DNA of 64,000 nt from Lamellibrachia satsuma (GCA_033239005.1 BSQZ01000002.1:3864501-3928500), one strand, 5' to 3'. Positions 1 through 12,148 are shown, counted from the stretch's first letter. Translations and numbers: made by a program. Notes: a model not told the origin generated them from the letters alone.

Positions 1-159
1 CCGTCCGTCTGTCCGACCATCCATCCGTCTGTCTGACCATCCATCAGTCCGACCATCCATCCATCCGTCCGTCCGTCTGTCTGTCCAACCATCCATCCGT
101 CCGTCCATCCAACCGTCTGTCTGTCTGTCCGTCCGTCTGTCCAACCATCCATCCGTCCC
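1..159. repeat. CCRT-type tetranucleotide tandem repeat
   Basis: The stretch is built from four-base steps (CCGT, CCAT, CTGT, CCAA, CCGA) with a loose higher period of about 28-40 bases. It begins at the window edge, so its true left end is not visible. It ends where ATCCGTCCCA runs into unique sequence. The displayed strand is pyrimidine-rich and poor in G. Confidence 0.9.
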
Positions 160-864
160 ACAAATGCAGATTGTCTGACTTTCCTCACCTCCTGCCCTAA
201 GAATCTATTTATAGAATCTCACACTAAACCTTTTGATCCCACAAATCTGATAGCCCCTGATATACCCTACCCGGGCAGACAGGGCAGTGATAACAAACCC
301 CCCAACTTTGGGAGGTGAGTCAGTGCAAGCCACTAACTCATGATATTTGTGTTGGTCATTTCTCAAGTGACCAATGGTCAATACCTCACTGGCCTTTGTT
401 AACAAACTGCGGCTATTTACTTGATCCCTCACATATATTTCAATTACCTGACAGCTAGTGTCTGGACACCGTACTGCTGGACATACAGTGGACATTACAA
501 GACAACTTCTACAAATGAGTTAGAACAACAAGCCTTGACCGTGTAGAGCCTTGACTTGTACGTAACCATACAGGGAATAGATCTTTGTTTCACCTCTGGG
601 TCCACGTCATATGAAGTTCCATGGACATAAGCAGGGTTCAAAATAAAAAAACCAGTACGGGGTGGGGGCTCTTTTCTAAAAAAAGTCCTTGTGAAATTGT
701 CTACGGCCAGGGCTGCTTTTAGGTCGAGGGGCTACTTTTTATTTTTAGCACTTGCACTGTCCATTGTTTAGCACATGATATCAAAGTTTTGATTAAGGAA
801 TAGGGCCATTTTATCATAGAATTTTTTTAACCTCACTTTTTTGATTGGCGATTGTGCTGGGAAT
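160..864. other. Unique non-coding stretch
   Basis: No supported gene. A 96-codon open frame on the minus strand (205-495) has no recognisable motif or splice context. Around 630-760 there are A/T and G runs of the kind seen in old repeat debris, but no ends can be defined. Confidence 0.5.
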
Positions 865-957
865 TAATCTTTAGATTAACAGACATAAAACCTGAAGAAT
901 GGCCAAGTGCACATTATTAGCAAAGGCAGCTACATAAAATATAATTTTTAGTGAATA
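865..957 (+). repeat. Dispersed repeat family 1, copy 1
   Basis: This block matches 2013-2098 in the same orientation. Shared landmarks in order are AGATTAAC, AGAC(A/G)TAAAACCTG, AGAATGGCCAAGTGC and CATTATTAGCAA. Identity is roughly 80% by eye over about 85 bases. No terminal repeats or target duplications are visible, so the class is unknown. Confidence 0.75.
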
Positions 958-2012
958 TCAACATATGGAGAAACTTTGGTCTGTGTTGACGGAACTAAGT
1001 TGATCATTCGATAGGTCAGTTTCTGTTGCTCACACGGAGTGCAACAAGGACTTGTCAGTACAGTGCACTGGGTAACATATTAATGTGGTTTCATTCTTTT
1101 TGGGGTATTCACTCATAGTTTTTTTTTAATCAAGAACTTTGACCGTTGTTGGGGTCACTAACAAATTAAAATGTTTCGGGGATGGTCAAGCCTGACACAC
1201 AACATAACAACACCTCCTACCCATGGATTAATGGCCCCTGCCCCAACTTGGTGAAATGGAAAACATACAGTGTCTCCACCTAGTTTCAGAAATGTCAACC
1301 ACATCTTGCGACACTTGCAGTGTGTGTTAAATGGCATTCTCATGCTAAATCTAACACGACATTAACATTGCTTCACAGCCTAACAAAGGAAGCAGACATC
1401 TCCTGGGCGAATGTTGGGTAATTATGCAGATAGTCCATGTCGATTCTCGTTGTAAATTGATTACCATTTTCTGTCCCTCCCTCATGTCAGCTTGTGTGAA
1501 TTTAATTGCATGCAGAGGCAAGATTACCAAGCAGGTGAGGAACATTTCTGTTCCAGCTCGCAATAAAATAGCACAATCTATGAAATCATCTAACTTCTAC
1601 TTGGGGCACAAGATGCTGAGATTACGCCACAGTTAGATACCGAGATTACCCCAAAGATTCTACCAAAAATTTTCACACCAGGTTCATTTCTGGAAAATTA
1701 AAATACGTTCCTTTAAACTGCTACGATTTTTATATGATGGTGGATAAAAAATGATGTAAAGATTTGGTTAAATAACTGCTTTCTCACAGACATTCCTTGC
1801 ATGCGCTCTCAGGAGGTTTAACAGAATACGCTAGATAACTGCATAATTTATGCAGGCATTAGAGTATGCAATTAACTGCAGTGTTCAGCTCTCTGTGCTT
1901 TCCTTAGACATCAATCTCTATAACTCAGTCAATGTTGTTTGCAGACGTCTGCCACCTCTGGCAGTTCATATTAGAAGATGTGACAGAAATGATAAATGAC
2001 GGCTACACCCAA
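958..2012. other. Unique non-coding stretch
   Basis: Small open frames lie on both strands (1158-1343, 1351-1563 and 1424-1636), but none has a domain signature or paired splice sites. I see no repeat structure here. Confidence 0.5.
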
Positions 2013-2098
2013 TCCATAAAGACGAATCTTCAGATTAACCCAGACGTAAAACCTGCAGAATGGCCAAGTGCGCATTATTAGCAAGAGCGCCTATGAGT
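2013..2098 (+). repeat. Dispersed repeat family 1, copy 2
   Basis: Partner of the block at 865-957, about 1.15 kb away and in the same orientation. The flanking sequences do not align, so this is a dispersed or rearranged fragment, not a clean tandem duplication. Confidence 0.75.
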
Positions 2099-2425
2099 GA
2101 ATGTATACACTGGCTAACAAGACAGCGAGGCGACATACAAAGTGCAATGCTCACTAAACGACTTGACGTTTCTTTGTGTACCATAGAGAGTAGTGCCATG
2201 GCAACTTCTTGACAGCTCAGGAATCTAACTGTCAATTCTGTGCACCCATCGCCAACTTTTATGACCCCAGAACCTGAAGTCAACTGACAGTGGTCAAACT
2301 AGTTTATAACAGTTTAATCCACAGAGCGGCAGAGTTTACTGTGTGTGTGTGGCAAAGATAACTAGAAGGTGAATGAAAAATGTCATGTCATTGGTATTAA
2401 TGTGAATTGTAGCTGCTCATAGTGA
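2099..2425. other. Non-coding stretch
   Basis: An 82-codon minus-strand open frame (2035-2283) overlaps the family 1 repeat and has no recognised motif. A short TG run lies near 2341. Nothing else can be supported. Confidence 0.45.
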
Positions 2426-2650
2426 TAATCTTCTTCCAATTAATCCCCTGTAGCTACACCATGATTTCTTTTCTGCCCTCTCCACTCTCCATCTTCTGCC
2501 ATCTTCTCCAAGTCTGCTGTTCGCACCTGCCTTCTTCAGATCTCTCCACACTGTCCCTCCACTTTGATGTTTGTCTTCCTTGTCTCCTTCTAGCACCTCT
2601 TCTGTTGTCCACGCTCCCTTCGTCAATCTCTCCTCACTCGTTCCCTGAAC
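2426..2650 (-). pseudogene. Non-LTR retrotransposon pol C-terminus remnant
   Basis: Read on the minus strand, one frame gives RRRQGRQTSKWRDSVERS, then WRRWQKM, then a stop. A second frame gives TVWRDLKKAG followed by EDGRRWR. These match the basic, Trp-containing tail found after the reverse transcriptase domain in many RTE-like LINEs, where a GR(P/Q)-x-x-x-W-x-D motif is followed about 25 residues later by a DR-x-x-WR motif. The match alternates between frames, so small frameshifts are needed and the copy is dead. The plus strand is correspondingly pyrimidine-rich. The 5' part of the element is missing. The clade is inferred from the motif style only. Confidence 0.6.
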
Positions 2651-3130
2651 CGAATCTAAATAATCAAAACTGTTACGTAGAAATGTCAGTATTAATACTA
2701 CGAGGATATTGAAAGAAGAACTTTCACATAAATGTCTTGTGGTAACTGTGTCACCAAAAGGAAGCGACTGCAATTATTGGACACACACCGAGGGAAGACA
2801 GCTGTGTTGGAACGGATCAATGGGAACAGGTTTAAGGAAGTGTAGAAGAGGCCTCCCTGAATGTCTAAATGACACCTGCATGGTGACAGAGTTAATCCCA
2901 ATGAATGAAGACAGATCCAGACTCTGACATATGGTGACAATCAATGTGACATGTCACCAGGCAGGCATGGTGATCTAGGTATGTCCATCTGAATCAGGTG
3001 TGGATGTTGACCACATGTTGACCACATGCTAGCATGGTACATATTAGTAGAGAGTGCCAACTGTATCACCAATTAAGTACATACAAAGTATCAACAAGTA
3101 TCATATGGGATGTAGGACAGTAGACCACCA
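2651..3130. other. Unique non-coding stretch
   Basis: Short open frames (2698-2940 minus and 2709-2927 plus) overlap each other and show no recognisable domain. A tandem doublet TGTTGACCACA lies near 3006. Nothing else is visible. Confidence 0.45.
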
Positions 3131-3325
3131 GGCTATCAGTCATCTCAAAACTTGGGAAATTTAATTCACCCCACTTTGCCTGTGTCTTTCGGAAGAGACA
3201 CTAACCATTGGTCCCTTCTATCTGGTGTCTATGCCACAGGAAGTAAAAGATCCCACACAGGGGGTAAATGTGTAACCTGTCTTGGACTCAAAGAGTACTG
3301 ATCTCTATCTCTAACCTACCACGTA
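3131..3325. repeat. SINE/LINE-tail-like dispersed repeat
   Basis: The stretch holds TTTCGGAAGAGAC, then GGTCCCTT, TGGTGTC, then AGTAAAAGATCCCACAC, then AAAGAGTA. This order resembles the 3' half of invertebrate SINE-type repeats (TTCGGATGGGAC, GGTCCC, CACGTTAAAGA-CCCA, AAAGAGTAGGG). No second copy is visible in this window. The assignment rests on remembered motif order, so family and ends are uncertain. Confidence 0.5.
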
Positions 3326-4292
3326 TGGCATATATGTACACACCAAGCTCGACAATACTCTAGACACATAATATGTGACTAACACAAAGGCTTGAGGTGT
3401 AATGGAAGAGAAAGATTAGCTTTTAGATCAGTCCTGAACAGGCAATGCAGATTCGAAACAGTTTTGCCAAATCTTTTGAATGACTATGTGGATAACCGGC
3501 TGGTTCTTAAACGAACCTGTTTAACGCGCACGTAGAACAAGACTATGGCTGGAACAAGGAAGTGGTCCAACCACACCACCACTGAGCCCCTCCGCCACCA
3601 ACGAACCTACCCCAATCATCATAACTTTGAGGTTTACCATCTTAAAGTGCCGACTCAGATGACTATAACAAAACAGATAGGTTAACAGCACTGGGAACAA
3701 CAAATGGCTATCTGTGAGGGACACCTACTCTCATTCTGTCCTTTGTCCAGATCATGCTGCACTGCTCTTGTGTGACCATAATTACTATGGCTAGGTGGCC
3801 CTGAAGAATGGCATCACCCCAAAAGGGTGCTCCCAAAATTGCCAGGGTAGATAAGAAGACATGAGAGAAAGGTGGTTGTCTGGGGGAGGGCAGATAACAC
3901 TGGCTATGCTGTGTTTAGCAAGTAAAGGTCAGGGTATGTGATGCCTGTGCTTCTGTTTCTTCATAAAGTCTAGTAGGCTGGTGTGTCAAATGGAGTGGTG
4001 GTGGGGGGGAGGGAGGTGAATATATCTGAGGGGTGAAGATCTATTCCCTGTTGACAGGTCCTATGTTAGGCACAGAGATCATTCCTACTGTCAGCTTTCA
4101 AGGTTAAAGTCACCAGCCCACCTGGCTAGATTCGCCCACCTGTGGCACAAAAAGTGTAGTAAAGAAACAAAGATGAACACCGCTGATCAGGCCGGGTGGT
4201 TCCCAGGACTATTCCATTACACCAAGCACGCATTATGAATAGGGGGGGGGTGCAGCAGAGGCCCCAAACACTTGTTTACATTTGACATACAT
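3326..4292. other. Unique stretch with G runs
   Basis: No coding signal. G-rich runs occur near 3995-4015 and 4238-4250. The open frame at 3521-3724 (minus) carries no motif. Confidence 0.45.
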
Positions 4293-4314
4293 GCACACAC
4301 ACACACACACACGC
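4293..4314. repeat. (CA)n microsatellite
   Basis: About ten CA units, ending in CGCGCATG. Confidence 0.9.
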
Positions 4315-4523
4315 GCATGTGATAACTGTGACAAACACGCACTTATCATTACACTACAAGGCAGTTCCTTTTCTTAATGAAGTCTGCTTTTCGCACCGTG
4401 TTTCAAAGGTTTGAGTGCCGACCAGACTTGGTCATTGTCCTGTCACTTGATGTTACCGAGTGATGGTCAGACAAATAGTGACAGGAGAAGAACATAGATG
4501 ACCAGCTCCCTACTGACCAATAA

Positions 4524-4582
4524 CAACAACAACAACAACAGAGATAGATCTGCACATCAAAAACAACAATAACAACAACAGA
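4524..4582. repeat. (AAC)n microsatellite, interrupted
   Basis: Two AAC runs (4524-4541 and 4560-4581) flank about 18 bases of other sequence. The poly-hydrophobic stretches in overlapping open frames come from this repeat. Confidence 0.85.
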
Positions 4583-5184
4583 ATGATGTCATCATATATG
4601 TCACCAAGAAGACACCAGTGTCTCCTCCAGCCCTCAGTCACATATGTCACATGCAGAGTGTCAAGACCATTCCCAAGTGTCCCAGACCCCCCTGACTGCT
4701 GCCCATCAACCCATGGACAAGTGTCAGAGCCAAGGGGGTGGACCATGTTTGTTGACTTGCCAGGAGTCCACTACTTGCCAGATCACTCAGTCTGCCTTAC
4801 ACCCCCAAGTACAGTGTATCTGGCTAGTGGGTGCATCTTTAATTACCCTCACCCCAGTGCATTACAGTGTCAGTCAACCCTGCTGATGACACCAAAACAT
4901 TAATAAAAAAACAGCCCTGATTTAAGGCGGTTCTAAAGACACATGTTTCGTGTGGCCTTTATAACATAATTGGAGCTTATTTCAACATCTAGCTGAGAAG
5001 TTTTTTACTGGGATACACATTACAAATGTTTAATTTTGTCATCAATTTATTATGACATATTAACATGTCAATACAAATACTTGTAAGTATCTTCACAAAT
5101 AAAATATGTTGGCCATAGAATCCAGCACTTGTATGCTGTTCATGCATGCTACAATGAGATTTACAACTCCTTCAATTGATTCAT

Positions 5185-5189
<5 letters not shown>
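4583..5189. other. Unique non-coding stretch
   Basis: Overlapping open frames (4583-4903 and 4644-4886, plus) have no recognised domain. The right half is AT-rich. No repeats were seen. Confidence 0.45.

Positions 5190-5225
<36 letters not shown>
5190..5225. repeat. (AT)n microsatellite
   Basis: Uninterrupted AT dinucleotides, about 18 units. Confidence 0.95.
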
Positions 5226-5226
<1 letters not shown>

Positions 5227-6395
5227 CACTTGATATTACTCAATACCTACTTTGTCTACATACTTGACTTTATTACAGTACATACTGCATGGTTGAATGT
5301 GACTTAAAATACATTTTTATGTTCCGTCCAGATGTATTTCCATTTTTTGGACAATTATTACAATATTATTACATTATATTATTGTTATATTATTATTATT
5401 GCAAGTTTGCATTCATCAGTTATACGCAAAACCAGTACATGTACTAATTTGCATCTGCTACATTTCACTGGCCTTCCTACATTGATCAATACATACAGTT
5501 TTACTTATAACCACATAACTCGCACAAAAACAATTCTGTCTCCACAGTGCAAAATGAAAAAAGTCCAGGTCGTCCAGGTCACCCAGGTGTTGTCTTGTGA
5601 GGCTGAATGCACCCGTTAATTTGAGTTTTGCAAAAGTCTGACAACTGTCAAATCATGACAGACTCATTAACCATTGCTACATATACCTCATGTCAGTCTC
5701 TACAGCAACAACGCCATATACACATTATATGTACAATAACATGACTTCTACATGTCATTGAAATGTAGATTTTGGCCTGAATTCAACCTAGGTGTCCACT
5801 TTAATTGCAGTGGAAGTTAAACCAGTCAAACTCCAGTGCATTCAGCCACCTATCATCTAGTGATTATCTCCACTGGGCTTTATACCTGCTGACCTTTCAG
5901 ACAACACTAACAATGCCAGGACCAACCAGGGAATGTTTTGCTTATCTCTTGACCCATATCCTTGTGGGTAACTTGGAATGTGCTATGGATTGTTTAAATT
6001 CAATTACTTTCCCTACTTAATCCCTGAATCGCTGGTTGTGGAGATCACATGCCGCTGTTAGCCATCAATGGGATTAGAGTCTGTGGGACAAACCCTATAC
6101 CAGGTTTCCCTGTCTCCCAGTCCATCAAGGCAGCTGTCATGCACACAATATTGGGAGTCCTCTTAAAATGATCAATGGGTTTAATTCTGGACATATTTAA
6201 CTTTCAGATCATGGCCTTCCAAAGCCCTTGCCGGCTGGGTCTTCAGAGGGAATGGGCGGATAACAATGGGTTTGAAACCATTTCCCAGCACTAATCAGTG
6301 GAGTACACATCCTTGCTTTGACAATGCACCACAGCCCGTTTTTAACAGCTCCTGTCTTCCCTTTCAACTGGCGCTCCTCCTGGGATTTGCCTGCC
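5226..6395. other. Non-coding stretch
   Basis: Short TTA-rich patches lie at 5360-5400. The open frames at 5332-5619 and 5805-6020 (plus) have no domain signature. I see nothing else. Confidence 0.45.
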
Positions 6396-6810
6396 TGCAC
6401 AGGCCCAATTAAAAGCCCTTTTTGGAATAATATCCACATTGTCACCAAGTGTAACCATGACAGGACAGTTTGTCCCAATGCGGTCCCTAGCAAAAGAACA
6501 GTGAAAAGGAACCCTCTCCTGGGATCTCGCTAGTGTGACTATATCACTGTCCTAGATAGGCCCATCTGAAATTTGTCTAATGTTGACACTTATGAAGCAG
6601 TACCCCTTTCAACTTGCTGCCCCCAGTAAGGGCCCAATCAAAAGCACCTTTAGGCATAACCACAAGGGGACAGTTAGTCCCATCACCTTCCCTGGCAAAA
6701 GAACAGTGGAGGGGAACTCTCTCCTGGGACCCTGCTGATGTGACTGTGTCACCATCCAGGACTGAAACTTGTCTAATGTTGACACCAGTAAAACTGCACC
6801 GCTTTCAACC
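6396..6810 (+). repeat. Degenerate tandem duplication, unit about 0.2 kb
   Basis: Two units align in order: roughly 6400-6612 and 6613-6808. Shared landmarks are GGCCCAAT(T/C)AAAAGC, GACAGTT(T/A)GTCCCA, GCAAAAGAACAGTG, CTCTCCTGGGA, TGTGACT, TTGTCTAATGTTGACAC and CTTTCAAC. Divergence is high, so the duplication is old. An open frame of 139 codons (6614-7033, plus) runs through the second unit but is not conserved in the first, which argues against coding. Confidence 0.75.
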
Positions 6811-7461
6811 AGCCCCAAGAGGCAGAAATACCAACAGACAATTTCACAGGTACTGCATCACAGGAAGATGGGATAGAGATTGGACCATGTGGACCAAAGA
6901 CCCAGTCATGACACACAGCTATCTGTGTGCTATCATGAACAATTATCTGCCGGGGCAACTGACTGACAATGCCCTGCTGATGGGATCTGACCTGCAGGAA
7001 TTGCTTGAGTGCCTGGCTGCATGGGAGAGTTGACTTTGGGCTTCAGAGAGAACTCCTGGGTGCAGCCATATGAAGTCATTCCTGCAGGCTGCAGGATTAC
7101 ACCCTGGGCCACACATGCAGCATTGCACAAGCTGAAGAGGAATCCACCCAGCAGGGGTAGCCCAAAGGCATTAGGGAAACGGGCTATGGACTGAAGGAAC
7201 AATAACTCCAAAGGGACTATGATGTCCTCCTTCACATATACAGCAATCTGCCTGAGAGTATCCGATTAAAGAATACAATGTCAAATGCTAGCTTTTAGCA
7301 AGATTTATCAAGACTAAAAACCAGAGTCCAGATGTTATGTGGATAAGGAAGTCATTGGATTATCCGCTGTCCTGCAGTTTGTTTTAATTTACGTTCACAT
7401 ATTCGCTGCCCTTTTATCATGCATCACATCACTTCAAAGACAACAAAATGTAATAATCTCA
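6811..7461. other. Non-coding stretch left of the satellite
   Basis: Overlapping open frames on both strands (6933-7235 minus, 7009-7194 plus) show no known motif. The last bases before 7462 become AT-rich. Confidence 0.4.
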
Positions 7462-10400
7462 CCTATATTCGAACCTTAAAACTCCCTCCTCAATTCATTT
7501 AGCCCATCGTCTATCTTACAACTGCTTCCTCAGTCCATTTAGCCCATCGTATATCTTAAAACTCCCTCCTCGATTCATTTAGCCCAACGTCTATCTTACA
7601 ACTCCCTCCTCAATTCATTTAGACCATCGTCTATCTTACAACTCCCTCCTCAATTCATTTAGCCCATCGTCTATCTTACAACTCCCTCCTCAATTCATTT
7701 AGCCCATCGTCTATCTTACAACTCCCTCCTCAATTCATTTAGACCATCGTCTATCTTACAACTCCCTCCTCAATTCATTTAGACCATCGTCTATCTTACA
7801 ACTCCCTCCTCAATTCATTTAGACCATCGTCTATCTTACAACTCCCTCCTCAATTCATTTAGCCCATCGTCTATCTTACAACTCCCTCCTCAATTCATTT
7901 AGCCCATCGTCTATCTTACAACTCCCTCCTCAATTCATTTAGCCCATCGTCTATCTTACAACTCCCTCCTCAATTCATTTAGCCCACCGTCTATCTTACA
8001 ACTCCCTCCTCAATTCATTTAGCCCATCGTCTATCTTACAACTCCCTCCTCAATTCATTTAGCCCATCGTCTATCTTACAACTCCCTCCTCAATTCATTT
8101 AGCCCATCGTCTATCTTACAACTTCCTCCTCAATTCATTTAGCCCATCGTCTATCTTACAACTTCCTCCTCAATTCATTTAGCCCATCGTCTATCTTACA
8201 ACTCCCTCCTCAATTCATTTAGACCATCGTCTATCTTACAACTCCCTCCTCAATTCATTTAGCCCATCGTCTATCTTACAACTTCCTCCTCAATTCATTT
8301 AGCCCATCGTCTATCTTACAACTTCCTCCTCAATTCATTTAGCCCATCGTCTATCTTACAACTTCCTCCTCAATTCATTTAGCCCATCGTCTATCTTACA
8401 ACTCCCTCCTCAATTCATTTAGACCATCGTCTATCTTACAACTCCCTCCTCAATTCATTTAGCCCATCGTCTATCTTACAACTCCCTCCTCAATTCATTT
8501 AGCCCATCGTCTATCTTACAACTCCCTCCTCGATTCATTTAGCCCAACGTCTATCTTACAACTCCCTCCTCAATTCATTTAGACCATCGTCTATCTTACA
8601 ACTCCCTCCTCAATTCATTTAGCCCATCGTCTATCTTACAACTGCCTCCTCAATTCATTTAGCCCATCGTCTATCTTACAACTCCCTCCTCAATTCATTT
8701 AGCCCATCGTCTATCTTACAACTTCCTCCTCAATTCATTTAGCCCATCGTCTATCTTACAACTGCCTCCTCAGTCCATTTAGCCCATCGTATATCTTAAA
8801 ACTCCCTCCTCGATTCATTTAGCCCAACGTCTATCTTACAACTCCCTCCTCAATTCATTTAGACCATCATCTATCTTACAACTCCCTCCTCAATTCATTT
8901 AGCCCATCGTCTATCTTACAACTGCCTCCTCAATTCATTTAGCCCATCGTCTATCTTACAACTCCCTCCTCAATTCATTTAGCCCATCGTCTATCTTACA
9001 ACTTCCTCCTCAATTCATTTAGCCCATCGTCTATCTTACAACTGCCTCCTCAGTCCATTTAGCCCATCGTATATCTTAAAACTCCCTCCTCGATTCATTT
9101 AGCCCAACGTCTATCTTACAACTCCCTCCTCAATTCATTTAGACCATCGTCTATCTTACAACTCCCTCCTCAATTCATTTAGCCCATCGTCTATCTTACA
9201 ACTCCCTCATCAATTCATTTAGCCCATCGTCTATCTTACAACTCCCTCCTCAATTCATTTAAACCATTGTCTATCTTACAACTCCCTCCGCAATTCATTT
9301 CGCCCAATGTCTATCTTACAACTTCCTCCTCAATTCATATAGACCATCGTCTATCTTACAACTCCCTCCTCAATTCATTTCGCCCATCGTCTATCTTACA
9401 ACTCCCTCCTCAATTCATTTAGCCCATCGTCTATCTTACAACTGCCTCCTCAATTCATTTAGCCCATCGTCTATCTTACAACTCCCTCCTCAATTCATTT
9501 AGCCCATCGTCTATCTTACAACTTCCTCCTCAATTCATTTAGCCCATCGTCTATCTTACAACTGCCTCCTCAATTCATTTAGCCCATCGTCTATCTTACA
9601 ACTCCCTCCTCAATTCATTTAGCCCATCGTCTATCTTACAACTCCCTCCTCAATTCATTTAGCCCATCGTCTATCTTACAACTGCCTCCTCAGTCCATTT
9701 AGCCCATCGTATATCTTAAAACTCCCTCCTCAATTCATTTAGCCCATCGTCTATCTTACAACTCCCTCATCAATTCATTTAGCCCATCGTCTATCTTACA
9801 ACTCCCTCCTCAATTCATTTAAACCATTGTCTATCTTACAACTTCCTCCGCAATTCATTTCGCCCAATGTCTATCTAACAACTTCCTCCTCAATTCATAT
9901 AGACCATCGTCTATCTTACAACTCCCTCCTCAATTCATTTCGCCCATTGTCTATCTTACAACTCCCTCCTCAATTCATTTAGCCCATCGTCTATCTTACA
10001 ACTCCCTCCTCAATTCATTTAGCCCATCATCTATCTTACAACTCCTTCCTCAATTCATTTAGCCCATCCTCTATCTTACAACTCCCTCCTCAATTCATTT
10101 AGCCCATCGTCTATCTTACAACTTCCTCCTCAATTCATTTAGCCCAACGTCTATCTTACAACTCCCTCCTCAATTCATTAAAACCATTGTCTATCTTATA
10201 ACTTCCTCTGCAATTCATTTCGCCCATCGTCTATCTTACAACTCCCTCCTCAATTCATTTAGCCCATCGTCTATCTTACAACTCCCTCATCAATTCATTT
10301 AGCCCATCATCTATCTTACAACTCCCTCCTCAATTCATTTAGCCCATCGTCTATCTTACAACTGCCTCCTCAATTCATTTAGCCCATCGTCTATCTTACA

Positions 10401-12148
10401 ACTCCCTCCTCAATTCATTTAGCCCATCGTCTATCTTACAACTTCCTCCTCAATTCATTTAGCCCATCGTCTATCTTACAACTGCCTCCTCAGTCCATTT
10501 AGCCCATCGTATATCTTAAAACTCCCTCCTCGATTCATTTAGCCCAACGTCTATCTTACAACTCCCTCCTCAATTCATTTAGACCATCGTCTATCTTACA
10601 ACTCCCTCCTCAATTCATTTAGCCCATCGTCTATCTTACAACTCCCTCATCAATTCATTTAGCCCATCGTCTATCTTACAACTCCCTCCTCAATTCATTT
10701 AAACCATTGTCTATCTTACAACTCCCTCCATAATTCATTTCGCCCAATGTCTATCTTACAACTTCCTCCTCAATTCATATAGACCATCGTCTATCTTACA
10801 ACTCCCTCCTCAATTCATTTAGCCATCGTCTATCTTACAACTCCCTCCTCAATTCATTTAGCCCATCGTCTATCTTACAACTGCCTCCTCAATTCATTTA
10901 GCCCATCGTCTATCTTACAACTCCCTCCTCAATTCATTTAGCCCATCGTCTATCTTACAACTTCCTCCTCAATTCATTTAGCCCATCGTCTATCTTACAA
11001 CTGCCTCCTCAATTCATTTAGCCCATCGTCTATCTTACAACTCCCTCCTCAATTCATTTAGCCCATCGTCTATCTTACAACTCCCTCCTCAATTCATTTA
11101 GCCCATCGTCTATCTTACAACTGCCTCCTCAGTCCATTTAGCCCATCGTATATCTTAAAACTCCCTCCTCAATTCATTTAGCCCATCGTCTATCTTACAA
11201 CTCCCTCATCAATTCATTTAGCCCATCGTCTATCTTACAACTCCCTCCTCAATTCATTTAAACCATTGTCTATCTTACAACTTCCTCCATAATTCATTTC
11301 GCCCAATGTCTATCTAACAACTTCCTCCTCAATTCATATAGACCATCGTCTATCTTACAACTCCCTCCTCAATTCATTTCGCCCATTGTCTATCTTACAA
11401 CTCCCTCCTCAATTCATTTAGCCCATCGTCTATCTTACAACTCCCTCCTCAATTCATTTAGCCCATCATCTATCTTACAACTCCTTCCTCAATTCATTTA
11501 GCCCATCCTCTATCTTACAACTCCCTCCTCAATTCATTTAGCCCATCGTCTATCTTACAACTTCCTCCTCAATTCATTTAGCCCAACGTCTATCTTACAA
11601 CTCCCTCCTCAATTCATTAAAACCATTGTCTATCTTATAACTTCCTCTGCAATTCATTTCGCCCATCGTCTATCTTACAACTCCCTCCTCAATTCATTTA
11701 AACCATTGTCTATCTTACAACTCCCTCCTCAATTCATTTAAACCATTGTCTATCTTATAACTTCCTCATCAATTCATTTAGCCCATCGTCTATCTTACAA
11801 CTTCCTCCTCAATTCATATAGACCATCATCTATCTTACAACTCCCTCCTCAATTAATTTAGCCCATCACGAAACAGGTTTGTTGATGTAGTTCATAAGGT
11901 GATTCAGTTGCTCAATAACTTAAGTAATATGCACTGTTGGTTCAATAAAAGAGCGTGTGCTTTAGTTAAAATAATTGAAAGTATTGACTTTTGATCAAGT
12001 GTAAACAGTGTTATATCTTAGTATATAGAGCTGCAACACTTTTGCCCTTTTTCGTTGAAATTTTAATGGATCGGTTAAAAAATAATGTGATTTTACCGAA
12101 ACTAAATAAAAAATTTGTACAAATGAGCTAGCAAGTCGTAGTGGATAC
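7462..12148 (+). mobile_element. Dispersed element copy A with internal satellite expansion
   Basis: The right part (11850-12148) aligns with 33349-33785 in the same orientation. Shared points in order are CCTCAA-x-x, AGCCCATC(A/G)CGAA, AACTTAAGTAAT versus AGTTTAAGTAAT, GGTT(C/T)AATAAAA, then ACAAA(T/C)GAGCTAGCA and GTAGTGGATAC. The left edge (GAACCTTAAAACTCCCTCCT versus AAACTTTTAAAGCTGCTTCC) also matches weakly. Copy A therefore looks like the same element with its TCCTCAA/AGCCCATCG block multiplied about 110-fold. No coding capacity is visible. I cannot define terminal inverted repeats or a target duplication, so the class (a Helitron-like or MITE-like non-autonomous element) is open. Confidence 0.6.
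7481..11870. repeat. 40-bp satellite array, about 110 copies
   Basis: The unit starts ACTCCCTCCTCAATTCATTT and continues AGCCCATCGTCTATCTTACA, 40 bases with 15 C, 14 T, 9 A and only 2 G on this strand. The array is continuous for about 4.39 kb and stays in a 40-bp register apart from one missing base near 10822. Recurrent variants (AGACCATCG, AACTGCCTCC, CAGTCCATTT with GTATATCTTAAA, CGATTCATTT with AGCCCAACG, AAACCATTG, TCGCCCAATG) are not random. They form higher-order patterns of 280 and 1440 bases. Variation is densest from about 9200 to the right end. No reading frame is sustained. Confidence 0.98.

Noticed and set aside
2035..2283. 82-codon minus-strand ORF as an exon
   Set aside because: It overlaps a dispersed repeat (family 1), shows no domain, and no matching frame exists in the other copy.
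7481..11870. CRISPR array
   Set aside because: The regular 40-bp period has no repeat/spacer alternation. The whole unit repeats, there are no cas genes, and the genome is eukaryotic.
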